Origin: Amphibalanus amphitrite
Taxonomy: Eukaryota; Arthropoda; Thecostraca; Balanomorpha; Balanidae
Reading direction: 5' to 3'
Assembly (NCBI RefSeq): GCF_019059575.1
Contig: NW_024882308.1
Location: forward strand, 124,001 to 188,000
DNA length: 64,000 nucleotides
In this document: positions 37,201-44,923 of the stretch, piece after piece
How positions within the stretch are numbered: position 1 is the first letter of the stretch
Layout: every line of letters starts with the position of its first letter
The notes under the pieces: model-generated
What the model was told of the DNA's origin: nothing
The model's input: only the letters and a program-made list of their open reading frames with translations
The model's database searches: none
Made by a program: the position numbers and the translations under genes

Positions 37201-37297
37201 CCAATCGATTTAAGCACAAAACACATGTATCAGTGGGCTAGTTTGTTGACTCACCAGTTGTCATGAAGACCAGCAGCCAAATGCAGATGGCCACCAT
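22045..37297 (-). CDS. Ly6/sleepless-like secreted or membrane-anchored protein, four exons
   Basis: Assembled by splice sites and phase. Exon 1 37297-37255, exon 2 37066-36933, exon 3 30360-30303, exon 4 22211-22045; coding total 402 bases, 133 residues. Residues 1-14 form the signal peptide core (MVAICIWLLVFMTT). The three-finger pattern follows: IKCHECGQYSN, EACNR, DCHHTSILCL, KHVNGNRMVKMCTDFC and TTYCCAMPDYCN, matching the cysteine order of arthropod quiver/sleepless-type Ly6 proteins (CxxC ... CC..xxCN). A run of eight leucines after the last cysteine suits a GPI-attachment or membrane segment, although a polar tail of about 19 residues is longer than usual. Introns 2 and 3 (about 6.6 and 8.1 kb) are packed with transposons. 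The exon 2 donor is GTTAGT; a GTATGT donor 19 bases further on would shift the phase. Such proteins modulate ion channels or act in septate junctions; the specific role is unknown. Confidence 0.75.
22111..22134. repeat. (CAG)8 / (CTG)8 trinucleotide repeat in coding exon
   Basis: Eight pure CAG units on the plus strand, read as eight Leu codons in exon 4 of the Ly6-like gene. The repeat forms the hydrophobic core of the putative anchor, so length change would alter it. Confidence 0.9.
22661..23650 (+). mobile_element. Family E TTAA element, complete
   Basis: 990-bp element preceded by CTAA (22657-22660) and followed by TTAA (23651-23654). The ends are CTCGCGGACCGACGGGGGG and, reversed, CCCGCGCACCGACGGGGG. 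It contains GTGACGTCAT motifs and many AGGTCA/TGACCT half-sites. It lies in intron 3 of the Ly6-like gene. Parts recur at 1546-2522, 41785-42200 and 47650-48290. Confidence 0.75.
23820..25368 (-). mobile_element. Family C TTAA element, reversed, carrying a hAT-like insert
   Basis: TTAA at 23816-23819, then a CTCTCGCCTGCACATGCC end that mirrors the right end of the 7157 copy. The far side stops within the family's left-end sequence (near 25365, 'gcagagcagaaaaactacctg'), so the terminal poly-G tract and TTAA are lost. The 681-bp element 24240-24920 interrupts it. Confidence 0.7.
24240..24920. mobile_element. Non-autonomous hAT-like element, GGGCTGGGCTGG-rich
   Basis: 681-bp insert with ends CAGTATTCGCCACGGGCCGG and, reversed, CAGTGTTCGCCACCGGCC. 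It is flanked by 8-bp duplications GCGTGCAC (24232-24239) and GTGTGCAC (24921-24928), one mismatch apart. The interior has repeated GGGCTGGGCTGG blocks, which are common subterminal motifs in hAT elements. The empty site is visible in the related copies near 7680 and 36110. No transposase. Confidence 0.8.
25831..26726 (+). mobile_element. Family F TTAA element, complete
   Basis: 896-bp element between TTAA at 25827-25830 and 26727-26730. The left end is CCCTCGCCCGTATAGGGGGG. The right end carries an extra block with 'ccaatacgggcgaggg'. It holds a perfect IR1 site AGGTCATTGACCT (26173-26185). A second right-end-like block (26731-26765, reversed) follows at once, so two termini stand head to head. 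Confidence 0.8.
26173..26185. promoter_or_regulatory. Perfect IR1 nuclear-receptor site in family F
   Basis: AGGTCATTGACCT, preceded by another AGGTCA half-site. The equivalent position is kept in other family F copies as AGGTCACTGACCT (39042-39054) and AGGTCATTGACCT (49134-49146). Confidence 0.55.
26920..27856 (+). mobile_element. Family G TTAA element, complete
   Basis: 937-bp element between TTAA at 26916-26919 and 27857-27860. The left poly-G block is followed by its complement (about 26960-26990), giving a potential hairpin, and the right end repeats this pattern. It shares its interior with the copy at 30705-32590. It contains two TATGACGTCATA palindromes near 27489 and 27676. Confidence 0.8.
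28281..28529. mobile_element. Small hAT-like MITE nested in a hAT element
   Basis: 249 bp with imperfect inverted ends ATTGGCAGATCCAGA and TCTGGATCCGCCAGTA. The flanks GGGGAATC (28273-28280) and GGGGAATA (28530-28537) look like an 8-bp duplication with one mismatch. A related right end is present near 40190-40208. Confidence 0.5.
28902..29238 (-). CDS. hAT/ZNF862-like N-terminal zinc-finger exon
   Basis: The ATG at 29238-29236 opens MSRPKQTTILSFIQNPKRQ, followed by an acidic/Pro-Ala-rich linker and the motif TPDQWTRWQKKRPWLDVKDG then KLVCRTCTKIG. This W...PWL...C..C pattern is typical of the BED/TTF-like N-terminal zinc finger of ZNF862/ZMYM-like hAT proteins. The exon ends at a consensus GTAAGT donor (28901-28896) after 112 codons and one base. 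The next exons are not found; the surrounding 1.4-kb element is a deletion derivative, so the protein is probably not made in functional form. It lies in intron 3 of the Ly6-like gene on the same strand. Confidence 0.6.
29687..30190 (+). mobile_element. TTAA-flanked MITE, AGGGACTATCCCACC type (copy 1)
   Basis: 504 bp between TTAA at 29683-29686 and 30191-30194, with ends AGGAACTATCCCACCTT and GGTGGGATAGTCCCT. An inverted-orientation copy lies at 48294-48790. It has no poly-G and few half-sites, so it is a separate family using the same target. A degraded relative may lie at 30480-30560. Confidence 0.8.
30303..30360 (-). CDS. Ly6-like gene, exon 3
   Basis: A 58-base exon bounded by the acceptor TTTCCACTGGCTATTCACAG and the donor GTAAGT. 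It encodes KHVNGNRMVKMCTDFCKPY plus one base. It begins in phase 0 and ends in phase 1, matching exon 2 and exon 4. It is too short to stand out as a reading frame on its own. Confidence 0.7.
30705..32590 (+). mobile_element. Family G TTAA element with stacked right termini
   Basis: 1,886 bp between TTAA at 30701-30704 and 32591-32594, including a 926-bp TA-flanked insert (31228-32153). The outer inverted ends are about 45 bp (CCCTCGCCCGTAAACGGTGT...). Inside the right end a second complete terminus GGGCGAGGGTCAA (about 32528-32540) is visible, so the present right end has been built by adding one terminus onto another. Confidence 0.75.
31228..32153. mobile_element. Non-autonomous Tc1/mariner-like element with perfect inverted ends
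   Basis: 926-bp insert flanked by TA (31226-31227 and 32154-32155). Its first 24 bases (GGGGAGACCCGGGAGG...) are perfectly inverted at the other end. The inner half of the end motif, CGGGAGGTATGGGCC, is repeated twice more at 31433-31470 and once with a change at 32113-32128. No transposase frame. The TA target and length suggest a Tc1/mariner-type MITE. Confidence 0.8.
32657..33533 (-). mobile_element. E-box-rich repeat (copy in Ly6-like intron 2)
   Basis: About 880 bp, nearly identical to 61338-62209. One side begins ACCAGTAAAACGCC; the other ends with GCTCGCTCGCTCGTAATAA. It contains two GCACGTGCGCACGTGC double E-boxes (32841, 32964), CACGTGGCACGTGCCACG (33291) and a (GGGCC)n run with five units. 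Reading frames over it are antisense artefacts. No coding role. Confidence 0.75.
33825..35692 (-). mobile_element. Penelope-like retroelement, 5'-truncated
   Basis: 1,868-bp insert bounded by TGAACATTTTACC on both sides (33812-33824 and 35693-35705). It carries the RT/GIY-YIG frame 35606-34374. A block of about 40 bases at 35596-35635, just before the start of the frame, recurs in inverted orientation at 33826-33864, so the element's two ends form an inverted repeat. Two copies of ACCCTGGACAAAGTTAGGGC near 34150 and 34285 lie 3' of the frame. Confidence 0.85.
34374..35606 (-). CDS. Penelope-like RT and GIY-YIG endonuclease (partial)
   Basis: A 410-residue open frame. The N-terminal part is the RT palm: TQGLAMGSRIAPTLAVVF (motif B) and MRYIDDVFAVW (motif C, catalytic Asp pair at residues 85-86). 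The linker is basic. The C-terminal domain starts at about residue 310 with VVYELKCSLCNKTYVGESGR and RLRYNEHL, the GIY-YIG endonuclease with the Cys pair usual in Penelope-like elements. RT motifs upstream of B are missing through 5' truncation, so this copy is not autonomous. It has no frameshift or stop, which suggests a fairly recent insertion. Confidence 0.9.
   Translation of the reverse strand: MTNHLHRAELNLFGLDTSDIRTLLQHCLQNNYLRFGDSYFKQTQGLAMGSRIAPTLAVVFMGSLEKQFWNHPRGLKPNTYMRYIDDVFAVWTHGAESLSEYLDFLNSKHETIKFTMERSDANGSLPFLDVLITVKDNVTYTTQLYIKPNAAKLVLHFQSAHPFTTKKAVLTGHVKRAIRISSDIPSRDKSLEVITSLFKLNGYLAKLIKSVMLRECSRANRGVARVQRDKRKRRGTVYVKLPFINDEVASKVQKVLKTSGFPILAAWTNQNTLKRQLVRSALKDPPCPSGRQHCHACQAGLRGKCHTKNVVYELKCSLCNKTYVGESGRPIRLRYNEHLRDGTNKKLGTPMGEHFAHEHPDLTLTDTTLIARIVRKCKDEADRRIAESITIRDRMPTINDNSTSWQLLPK
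36537..36932 (-). other. Ly6-like intron 2, promoter-proximal part
   Basis: Intronic sequence next to exon 2. A minus-strand frame continues from exon 2 to 36645 and ends in a hydrophobic stretch, with AATAAA on the minus strand near 36640. This may be a read-through isoform or chance. Nothing else is seen. Confidence 0.3.
36933..37066 (-). CDS. Ly6-like gene, exon 2
   Basis: The acceptor TTTGTATTTCACAG precedes it. The exon completes an Asp codon and encodes five cysteines: KCHEC, EACN, DCHH, ILC. The preferred donor is CTG/GTTAGT, because it joins exon 3 in frame and gives the usual C-L-K-x-V spacing. The frame stays open into the intron to 36645, and an AATAAA on the minus strand near 36640 could allow a short alternative 3' end. 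Confidence 0.75.
37255..37297 (-). CDS. Ly6-like gene, exon 1 (start codon and signal peptide)
   Basis: The ATG at 37297-37295 sits in a good context (CAGCATGG). It encodes MVAICIWLLVFMTT plus one base, then a GTGAGT donor. Upstream on the minus strand (37298-37450) the sequence is GC-rich and likely holds the 5' UTR and promoter. Confidence 0.75.
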
Positions 37298-37780
37298 GCT
37301 GACGGGCGTTTTCGGCAGTGGCCGTGTGGGCGCCGACGGCGGCGCTGGCAGGCCGACTGCCGCCGAGGGCTGCTCGTCAGCACCCCTCGGGCTCCATCAG
37401 CGGCCGCGGCGCCGCGCCAGCAGCGAGCTCGCGCTGATCACCCACCGTCAGCATTAGTCCCGCTCTCTTGGTCATCGGACAAAGACAATTTGTATAGATT
37501 TGCATGCATCCATCCACAAGACGATATGACAGTCTCAGAAAATTGTGCTTGTGCCCTACACCGCTTAATGATGCACACATATTAGCACTGGTGTCAATTT
37601 ATATACTTTTGATGGGCCCTCGGCCTCCCCCATAATGCTGAGTTTGCCCCCCCCCCCCTAATGCTGCTCTTGCCCTCTCCCCATATTTTCCTCAGATTTT
37701 CGCACTTCAGCAATGCCTTCAGTCAGAGATGCGGAACCGGAGCCGGAACCATGAAACAATATACCCCGAACGCTCTCAAG
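37298..37780. other. Probable 5' region of the Ly6-like gene, then spacer
   Basis: 37298-37450 is strongly GC-rich, unlike its surroundings, and probably holds promoter and 5' UTR on the minus strand. From 37610 there are G/C runs (ATGCTGAGTTTGCCCCCC and ATGCTGCTCTTGCCC) like small element ends. No gene is seen on the plus strand. Confidence 0.35.
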
Positions 37781-38401
37781 AGCTTAATAAATGACACCAT
37801 CGTGTTCCTGAGCTCAAACTGCATCTGATAGGCACCTTTTTTGTGTAAAAATTTCATTTTTAAAATTTGACCTTTTCTGACCTGAAATTAACTTGACCTC
37901 CGGTAAATTCTTAGCTGAAAATGACCTTAAATGACACATACGACATTATTTACGAAATCTACATGTAAAATGGACCATAAAACATGCGTCACGTGACCGA
38001 TACATGATATACAATTTTCGTGACCTAGTATGACCTGGTCTTGACCTGAAAAAAAAATCGAAGTAAAAGCTCGGTACCCTCAGGGTATCTAAGGCATATA
38101 TCAAGGAGTGCGTAAACCAAAAATCAGCCTGATTGGACTTGTCAGTCGGCGGCCAGAGCCTAAATTGTGAACAAGCAAAAATGCCGATAACTCTTACTTT
38201 GACCCAACCTGTGACGTCATCGGTGACCTCGAGGTCAATGAAAATAGGTTTCGCTCGACAGTTTTTCCAGGGCTATCAGACACCGTTTGAATTTTGACGA
38301 TCAGCCCAGTAGTTTCGGAGATAGGAGGAGGGGGGGGGGGGGGCTCTGAAGAGCCCCCCTCAGTCACTCGCGTTATGGAAAATATCCCAGTCATGCGTGG
38401 G
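37780..38401 (+). mobile_element. Family I TTAA element, left side lost
   Basis: Ends ...CATGCGTGGG before TTAA (38402-38405). A long G run near 38326-38343 is followed by a C run (GAGCCCCCCTC), forming a potential hairpin. The interior matches 1-642 and 10850-11300. No left terminus is visible. Confidence 0.65.
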
Positions 38402-38859
38402 TTAAGACCATCTTTTTGGAACCGCCAGTGATCACCATAAATGCGTAGACATAAGCGGAAAGTAAAGATTCTGCTGCCGATTTCGGAATATTCAAGAACC
38501 AGGCCGCTGACGAGCTCCTACCTCCACAACCGATCAGTCTGTGACGCGACCTGCCTTTTGATCATTGGCTGTTACTGAATGACCCGGCACCGCTAGGTCA
38601 CCTGGCTAGGCAAGTCGCAGTAGGAGTCGGCCGGTGAGACAGAGTCTTGATCGCACGCTTACCCCGGACCACGGGACAATGGGACAATACAGTTCAGTTC
38701 TGTTCTGTGCGGCGGCGGTGCACAGTGGGCCAGGCGCTTCAAAAAAGCGGAATTAAATCAATGAGCACAGCTGCGGTGCCAAAAATGATTCGTTACAGGG
38801 TAAAATATCATGCTAAAGCCGAATCCGATATCCATTTTCAAATTTGATTGGTTACGCTA

Positions 38860-39572
38860 GGTCACTGACCTATGACGTCATTATTTAATTTCTGCGCTGC
38901 ACATATGCCTGGGACAGGCGGGCACTATGCCGCATTGGCCGCGCGTTTGCAGTCTTTTCGTGGTTTCAAGCGTTCAAACATGTGATATGATGTTGGTCCC
39001 ATGCTTTAGGGTGGGTGTAAAGGTCACCTGAAGGTCAGGTCAGGTCACTGACCTTCGATGACCTCGGTTCACTTTTTCGAGTTTTACATGTTTCTGGGCT
39101 AGTTTTTGGAGCTGAATTCGAATTTAGGAACTTTTTGAACATTTACGAAGTAGTTTTGGTGCCTTCGTAACATGTTACGAAGCTGTCAGAGGCGGGTTGA
39201 CACCTACTACGAATACCCGGCAGGACCCATACTGGTTGACCTGACCTGAGCTGACCTGACCTGGCCTAAATGCATGAAGACATCATCTGTGATCAAAACT
39301 AACATGATATTCGTGATCAGCATCCCGAAAAACCCCTTAGCAGCCACACTATACGACGTTTTAACAGGTCCCGACTTTCGGCCATTGACCTGACCTCAGA
39401 GGTCACCATTTGACCTATGACCTTAAAACCGGGTATCGTTGGCTTCGTCTCGTGACGACCTACACGATGGTTTTTTTTCCGCGAGGCTCTAGCTCAATTA
39501 GGGGCCAAACGCGAGGAGGGTCGCATCCCCCTGTGCCGTCGAGAGATGCAAAACGGCCTATGCCGGCGAGGG
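38860..39572 (+). mobile_element. Family F TTAA element, left side lost
   Basis: Ends TGCCGGCGAGGG before TTAA (39573-39576). From about 38934 it follows the family F interior seen at 26050-26700. It carries AGGTCACTGACCT twice (38869-38881 and 39042-39054). The left end is truncated. Confidence 0.65.
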
Positions 39573-39576
39573 TTAA

Positions 39577-40400
39577 ACCCTTATTTGTCCATTCCGCGCA
39601 AAAATGCGCAAAATATTTGCATTGGGCAGCAAGCTATACACCTTGAGGAAAGTCAGGCAGCAAATATCTTCGTGTTGTTCGGTGACGTTTTCTTTATATC
39701 CTTATATAAATTCATTGAGTCGTTGCACTACCACGGTTCCGAACAGGCACTGTAAACCCCACCGCTACTAGTAAGCATGAAATAGTTCCCGGGAACTTGA
39801 GTACGAGAAACATGCGCAGAAATACCGGCTGTTTTTTTAAAGCTATTTTGTACGGAATAACTTTAATGATTTTACGCTGAGAGCTTTTGAATCGGGGGAA
39901 CGGAAAATGGTACACAGCAGTCATTTCCATCTCCAGTCGGTAAGTCCTACTTTGCGACGTTATAGCATTATCTGCCTTGACATTGGGGAAAGGAAACTTG
40001 CTTATTCGGAAACTTTGGACATTTTTACAATACTCTATCCCATAATTACAGGAATTTCACCGAAGTTGATTTTCGACTTAATTCCGCTTTTTTGATGCGC
40101 CTGGCCCACTGTGCGGTGGTGACTGGAGTCAGTGTGTGCCGCAAAAAAAAAATCAAAATCGCAAAATGCCCCCCCCCCGGAACTGCCCGTGCTCTGGATC
40201 CGCCAGTAATCGTCACATTATGTATCATATTATGTAGTCGAATCTGGTTAATTCACTGTTTCATCCATAAATGTGACCTCCTGTCCTACTCGTATGTCTA
40301 GTGTTACCCGTTAGAAAAACACAGCTTTGTTTTAACAACCGTTGTTAAAACTTACATAAAAGTTGAATATAACCGACAAATATAGCCACTGCCTCGTCGA
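39577..40400. other. Spacer without recognised gene
   Basis: AT-rich sequence with short frames lacking domains. A GC-rich piece at 40150-40210 (poly-C then CTGGATCCGCCAGTA) resembles the right end of the MITE at 28281-28529. Nothing else can be supported. Confidence 0.3.
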
Positions 40401-40412
40401 TTTCGTATCACA

Positions 40413-40620
40413 ACTAGTTCCGTTGCAAAACACCTAGTTCCGTTGCAAAGTAACTAGGTAGTTTGCAACGTACCGGTAGTTTGCATCCTAACTAGTTAGT
40501 TTGCAAACTAACTGGACGGTCAGTTAGTTTGCAACGGAACTAGTTTCGTTGCAAACTACCTGGCCGGTCAGGTAGTTTGCAACGAAACTATATAGATGCA
40601 TTGCAAACTAACGGATTTCG
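40413..40620. repeat. Cluster of GTTTGCAAC hairpins
   Basis: About ten copies of TAGTTTGCAAC or its complement in 200 bases, in alternating orientation. Hairpin A has 14-bp perfect arms (40501-40514, 40521-40534) around GACGGT. Hairpin B has 22-bp perfect arms (40541-40562, 40569-40590) around GCCGGT. The two loops differ by one base, so they derive from one another. Confidence 0.8.
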
Positions 40621-41440
40621 CATAGGTACTAACTGTAACATATACATATTTTTTTTTAATCAGCCTGTGTGCGCTAAACGAAAAGATCATTTTTAGCAGC
40701 TTCCGTTCACCGGAAACTTCGCATTTTGTATTGAAACTATTGCACACAATGTCCTTGCAGCAGCGGACTATTGTCGGTCGGCGAGGGCGGCGCGGCGGTG
40801 CGGTGCGACAGAAGAGCGGGCTACCGACCGGTCCGGGATGGCCTGGCGGCAGGCGGCTGTCCTGCAGCCAAGCGGCGGGCCGTCACATCGGCAGCGTGGT
40901 CAGCAGTCTTGACCGTGCCGCGCCGGGGCGGAGACTGAACACGGGCGGCGGCGCACTGCCTATACTGCCCAATGCCAGACCACTTGCGAGCGGCGAATAG
41001 CTACCGAAAGAGCCGAGAAATTCTCATAAAAATTATGTTGTATTTGATACTTGTCATTGACATTGCTGGGACTAGTTTCCTTAAAAAAAAAACGTGGCCT
41101 CTGACATATTTTATTCGTACATTTCGTATGCACTTCGCAGTGTGCGGGAAGATTGATGCATATGGGCATCATTCGCATGCCACTTCCTCTCCATATGTAT
41201 TCCATTATTCATGCATCTTTTTTTATAAATCTATTCCGAACCTTTTGCTAAGAAGGATTCACAAGGACAGAGCCACCGCTTAGCGAAGCTTGTTGCGGTG
41301 ACCCTGCCCTCTACCCTCCGATCGCGCAATGCCAGTTCTATGGCAGAATTTAGAGTCCAAAGAACGCACATAGCCGCGCACGGCCGGTCCCCTCACTGAC
41401 TTCACCTGGCTACGGCCTGCCACTAACCGCAGCCATACCT
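40621..41440. other. Spacer; GC-rich block 40770-40990
   Basis: A GC-rich block of about 220 bases with an open plus-strand frame (from 40731) has no recognisable domain; composition is like first exons or promoters of nearby genes. The rest is AT-rich. No gene is called. Confidence 0.3.
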
Positions 41441-42547
41441 GGGGCGTTCCACGACAAATCGACAAGTGCCCTGCACCCTCATATTTTATTTTTTGCTTAA
41501 AATTGGTCTAATGGGTTGTGATGGGCGGGGAAGCCAGCTGTGGCAAGGATTTTTTTCTTCGAACAACGGTTTCCGAGATATAGCCTCGGGCAATTCCCGG
41601 ATGTCGCGCTGCAGCCCGATGTTTGGCGGCCTATAACTAAAAAACTATTGGTTTTCTACGATAAAAACTTTATATGGTTCAACTCATAATCAACCATCAA
41701 ACATTTTGGCTATCTTGGATTTTCAATTTGTGAAAATTTTGATCACGTGACCTTTTGACCTATTTTTCGAAGAGTGACTTATCAATTGTTATTCATATGC
41801 GAAAATAAAAAAGTGGATATCGCCCTGCGTTGACCTCAGGTCAGGTCATTTTTATGACCTGTCCATTATTACGAGCGAGAGCGACAGCGAGATCTCGAGA
41901 ATAAAGCAAGATAGCGACAAGCGGTAAACGGTGCAGGGTACACACGGATAAGGTCTATAATTTTTATTGAGGTCATTTTCAGGTCAGGTCAAAGATGACG
42001 TCACAGGAGCAAAAAGGAAGTCAAAATTGCGGCACTACATACCTATATGAAGTTTTTCTCGAATAACTTTCAAGGTATCCCAGCTAGGAACAAACTAATA
42101 GCACCATCGTGATCCTCTCGTCGATCCGCATCGAAACATATGTATGTTGACCTCGAAAGGTCGAAAGGTCAAAAGTTGACCTAAGGTCACGTGACCTAAG
42201 GTCACTCTTCGAAAAATAGGTCAAAAGGTCACGTGATCAAAATTTTCAAAAATTGACAATCCGAGATAGCCAAAATGTTTGTTGGCTGATTGTGAGTTGA
42301 AGCATATAAAGTTTTTATCTTAGAAAACCAATAGTTTCTGAGTTATAGGCCGCCAAACATAGGGCTGCAGCGCGACCTGCTGGAATTGCCCGAGGCTATA
42401 TCTCAGAAACCGTTGTTCGAAGAAAAAAATCCTTGCCACAGCTGGCTTCCCCGCCCATCACAACCCCTTACACCAGTTTTCAACGAAAAATAAAACATGA
42501 GGGTGCAAATTTAATTTTTTATTTGTCGATTTGTCGTGGAACGCCCC
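41441..42547. mobile_element. Fold-back element with arms of about 335 bp
   Basis: Two long inverted arms (41441-41777 and 42201-42547), starting GGGGCGTTCCACGACAAATC and its complement, with a few substitutions and small indels. ACCT flanks both sides (41437-41440, 42548-42551), a possible 4-bp duplication. The central 420 bases match family E interior sequence in reverse (compare 23280-23590), so an AGGTCA block has been captured between the arms. No protein. Confidence 0.8.
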
Positions 42548-42569
42548 ACCTGTCAGGAGGTCCATAAAT

Positions 42570-42668
42570 GTCAAGCGCCCGTCGCGCTTCGAACCCGGAC
42601 TGTTGTAACCGGGAATGCGTGCTCTCTCCACGCGGAGTCCAACGCTCTACCAACTGAGGTACAGGACC
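42570..42668 (-). repeat. tRNA-derived sequence (SINE or tRNA pseudogene)
   Basis: On the minus strand, an A-box-like TACCTCAGTTGGTAGAGC (42661-42644) is followed by a B-box-like GGTTCGAAGCG (42595-42585). The spacing is wider than in a plain tRNA, the acceptor stem does not pair well and the T-stem is imperfect. It looks like a tRNA-derived SINE head or a decayed tRNA; an intact tRNA is unlikely. Confidence 0.5.
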
Positions 42669-43045
42669 GGCTTCGTTGGTGCGCCGTAAATATACGAATC
42701 TCCACACGATGATCGAGGTTGTAGTAACGTTAGCAATGTCCCTTTTATGTAAGCACAATTGGCACCCGAAGTGTCCTAGTGCAGCAGTACGTACAGTGCG
42801 ACCCGGCCATCTGGCTGTCGGAGGATTCAAAGACAAAAGTAAACACGTGACGGCGCCAAACACGATTGACGCACAGTGCTGACCCATGGGAATCGGCCTC
42901 AGCGTCAGCAGCACCTTGGGAAGGACGGCAGCTGGCACCGCAGGCTCCAAGTTCGCCGGAGATATTGAAAAGGTGACCTCGAATGGCCGGCGGCAGAACG
43001 GAAAACCAAGCGCCTTCAGTAAGACGACGGACGCGGCCTGTGACC
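42669..43045 (+). promoter_or_regulatory. Upstream region of the phospholipase gene
   Basis: Spacer between the tRNA-derived repeat and the phospholipase start codon. An in-frame ATG at 42983 would add 21 residues ahead of the signal peptide and is less likely the start. No clear TATA box. Confidence 0.3.
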
Positions 43046-44795
43046 ATGGCTCGGTCGCTGGTGCTCGGTGCCGCGCTCCCGGCGCTGCTGGGTGTCGTCC
43101 TCTGCCGGCCCGGCGATCTCACCCCTCACCACCTCAGCGACCTCAGCGAGGAGCAGCGCGGACATATCGGCGAGATATGGGGGGTGACGGTCGACGCAGA
43201 TCTACCGATCCCACTCATTTTTCCGGGTGAGATAGTGGGTGGAAATGAATGTATTGTCTGTAATGGAAGTCAACACTTATAACTAGTTATTCTATTGTAG
43301 TCGGAATAATGACAATCACGTCAGTCCAGGCGTTGTTGCGGACATAGGCGGCGGAACGGGGAGGGCACCGGGGCACCGTGCCCCCCTTTGATTTTGGCAT
43401 TTTAACATAAGCCCTATGGGCGTTGCATGGAAATAATGGGACCAAAAGTCAGCAGTGCCCCCCCCCCCTTAATTGAAGGTGCTCCGCCGCTACTGGTTGC
43501 GGAGACCACACTTCTGCAAAACCTTGTGCTGGCAAGGCAAATGCTGACCACCGATAGGTCAATATTTCCTGGCACTGCTAGGGATAGAATAGAAGACTAT
43601 CAGCAGAAACTCAAGGCAAAGCTAGGAGATACAAGAATGGGTCATACCAACCCAGCTAATCCACACCTTCCACCAGAAGGCAAACCGTGTCAGCTGCTAG
43701 ACCAGGCATGGACGCGCTTGAGTCTGTTGTATTTGATTGTTGACTTATCCGGCAGGCACCAAGTGGTGCGGAGATGGTGACATCGCGGCCAACTACAGCG
43801 ACTTGGGCGTGTTCGCCGAGACCGACAAGTGTTGCCGTGAGCACGACCACTGTCCGGCCTGGATTCCGGGCTTCGGAACCAACGAGACTATCGGCCTGCA
43901 CAACCCATCCCCCTTCACCAGGTGACTTGTATTTACCACTTATCGTGCGACACGTCAGACACAATTGGAGCTACACCTATGGGTAGTAGTTTCATAGGTA
44001 CCACTCCAACGGTATTAAAGTAGAAAATGCTCGCAATTCTGTTCCAAAAGTTGAAGTGCGTGTCCGCCGCCTATCCAGCGGGTGTTTGCTGTATTTGTCG
44101 CCAGTGCGCATGTCTCCTCTGTCTGCGCGATGGCGGCTGACCCATCAATGACCGGGCCGGGCCAGTTAGATAAGGCTGACCTGTCTCACCTGACTGGCCA
44201 GGTGCGCTTGCGAGTGTGACCAGCAGCTATCTCAGTGTCTGAGGGAGGTCGGCTCCCCGGTGGCCACGGCCGTGGGCACCATGTTCGACAACATCCTCCA
44301 GGTCAAGTGCTACCGCCAGGACTTCCCGATCGTCAGCTGCCTGCGCTACGGCGGGTGAGCTGCAACCACAGACTCGGCGACCAGCGTGCCACAGGATGGA
44401 CGTGGCCGGGAGCCCGTCTGCGCTCTCCTTCAAGTAGAGTTATACTGTTCAGGGTTGTAAAGCTAGCGGTGCAAAGTGGCCAGCTTGAAATTGTTGGCCT
44501 TTTGATTCAGCTGCATCTGATTTTTTCTGATTTCGGAGCCTGGTGAAGACTGTGCTGGCCAAACTTGTATAGCTACAGCAAGGGCTTTTTACGTTGCCGC
44601 GCTGAAATGTTTATGAATGGTCATTAACTGAGATATATTCGTAAAGAATAATAATTTTGATCATCGCGTTTATTTTACAGGCTATTTGATCGCAGCTGCC
44701 AAGAGTACGAGCTGGATGAGACTAGCGATAAAATATGGGAGTTCTTCGACTCGCAGGTGTTCCTGGAGACCGAAGGCGACCTGAGCCAGTGGTGA
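43046..44795 (+). CDS. Group III secreted phospholipase A2, four exons
   Basis: Exons 43046-43226, 43756-43921, 44202-44354 and 44681-44795; total 615 bases, 204 residues, all introns GT-AG with consistent phase. The enzyme hydrolyses the sn-2 ester of phospholipids and needs calcium. Residues 1-20 are a signal peptide ([20 protein letters not shown]), followed by a propeptide-like stretch. The mature bee-venom-type domain starts [18 protein letters not shown] (calcium loop W-C-G-x-G), followed by [11 protein letters not shown] with the catalytic His-Asp pair, then [18 protein letters not shown] and QQLSQCL. The C-terminus is DLSQW. The ATG at 43046 is favoured over an upstream in-frame one by the signal peptide and the GACCATGG context. 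AATAAA lies at 44918. Intron 1 contains a small hAT-like MITE. Secreted digestive, venom or immune roles are all possible; the sequence does not decide. Confidence 0.93.
43343..43495. mobile_element. 153-bp hAT-like MITE in phospholipase intron 1
   Basis: Ends CATAGGCGGCGGAAC and, reversed, CAGTAGCGGCGGAGC. A perfect 8-bp duplication GTTGCGGA flanks it (43335-43342, 43496-43503). The interior is G/C runs only. Confidence 0.75.
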
Positions 44796-44917
44796 TTAAA
44801 ACGACGGACGTGCTCAATACGATTACCAGCCCTTTTAGCAAACATTGTGTTTTTCTCTGGAACTACTCCGATAATACATTCAGGAAGCGGCATTTTACTG
44901 TGTAGTTACCATGTCTG

Positions 44918-44923
44918 AATAAA
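44918..44923 (+). terminator. Poly(A) signal AATAAA of the phospholipase gene
   Basis: Canonical hexamer 123 bases after the stop codon, the first one downstream of exon 4. Confidence 0.7.

Noticed and set aside
42570..42668. Functional tRNA gene
   Set aside because: A and B boxes are recognisable, but the acceptor stem and T-stem do not pair and the spacing is long; a SINE or pseudogene fits better.
43427..43780. 117-codon frame in phospholipase intron 1
   Set aside because: It crosses a small MITE and the exon 2 acceptor; no domain.
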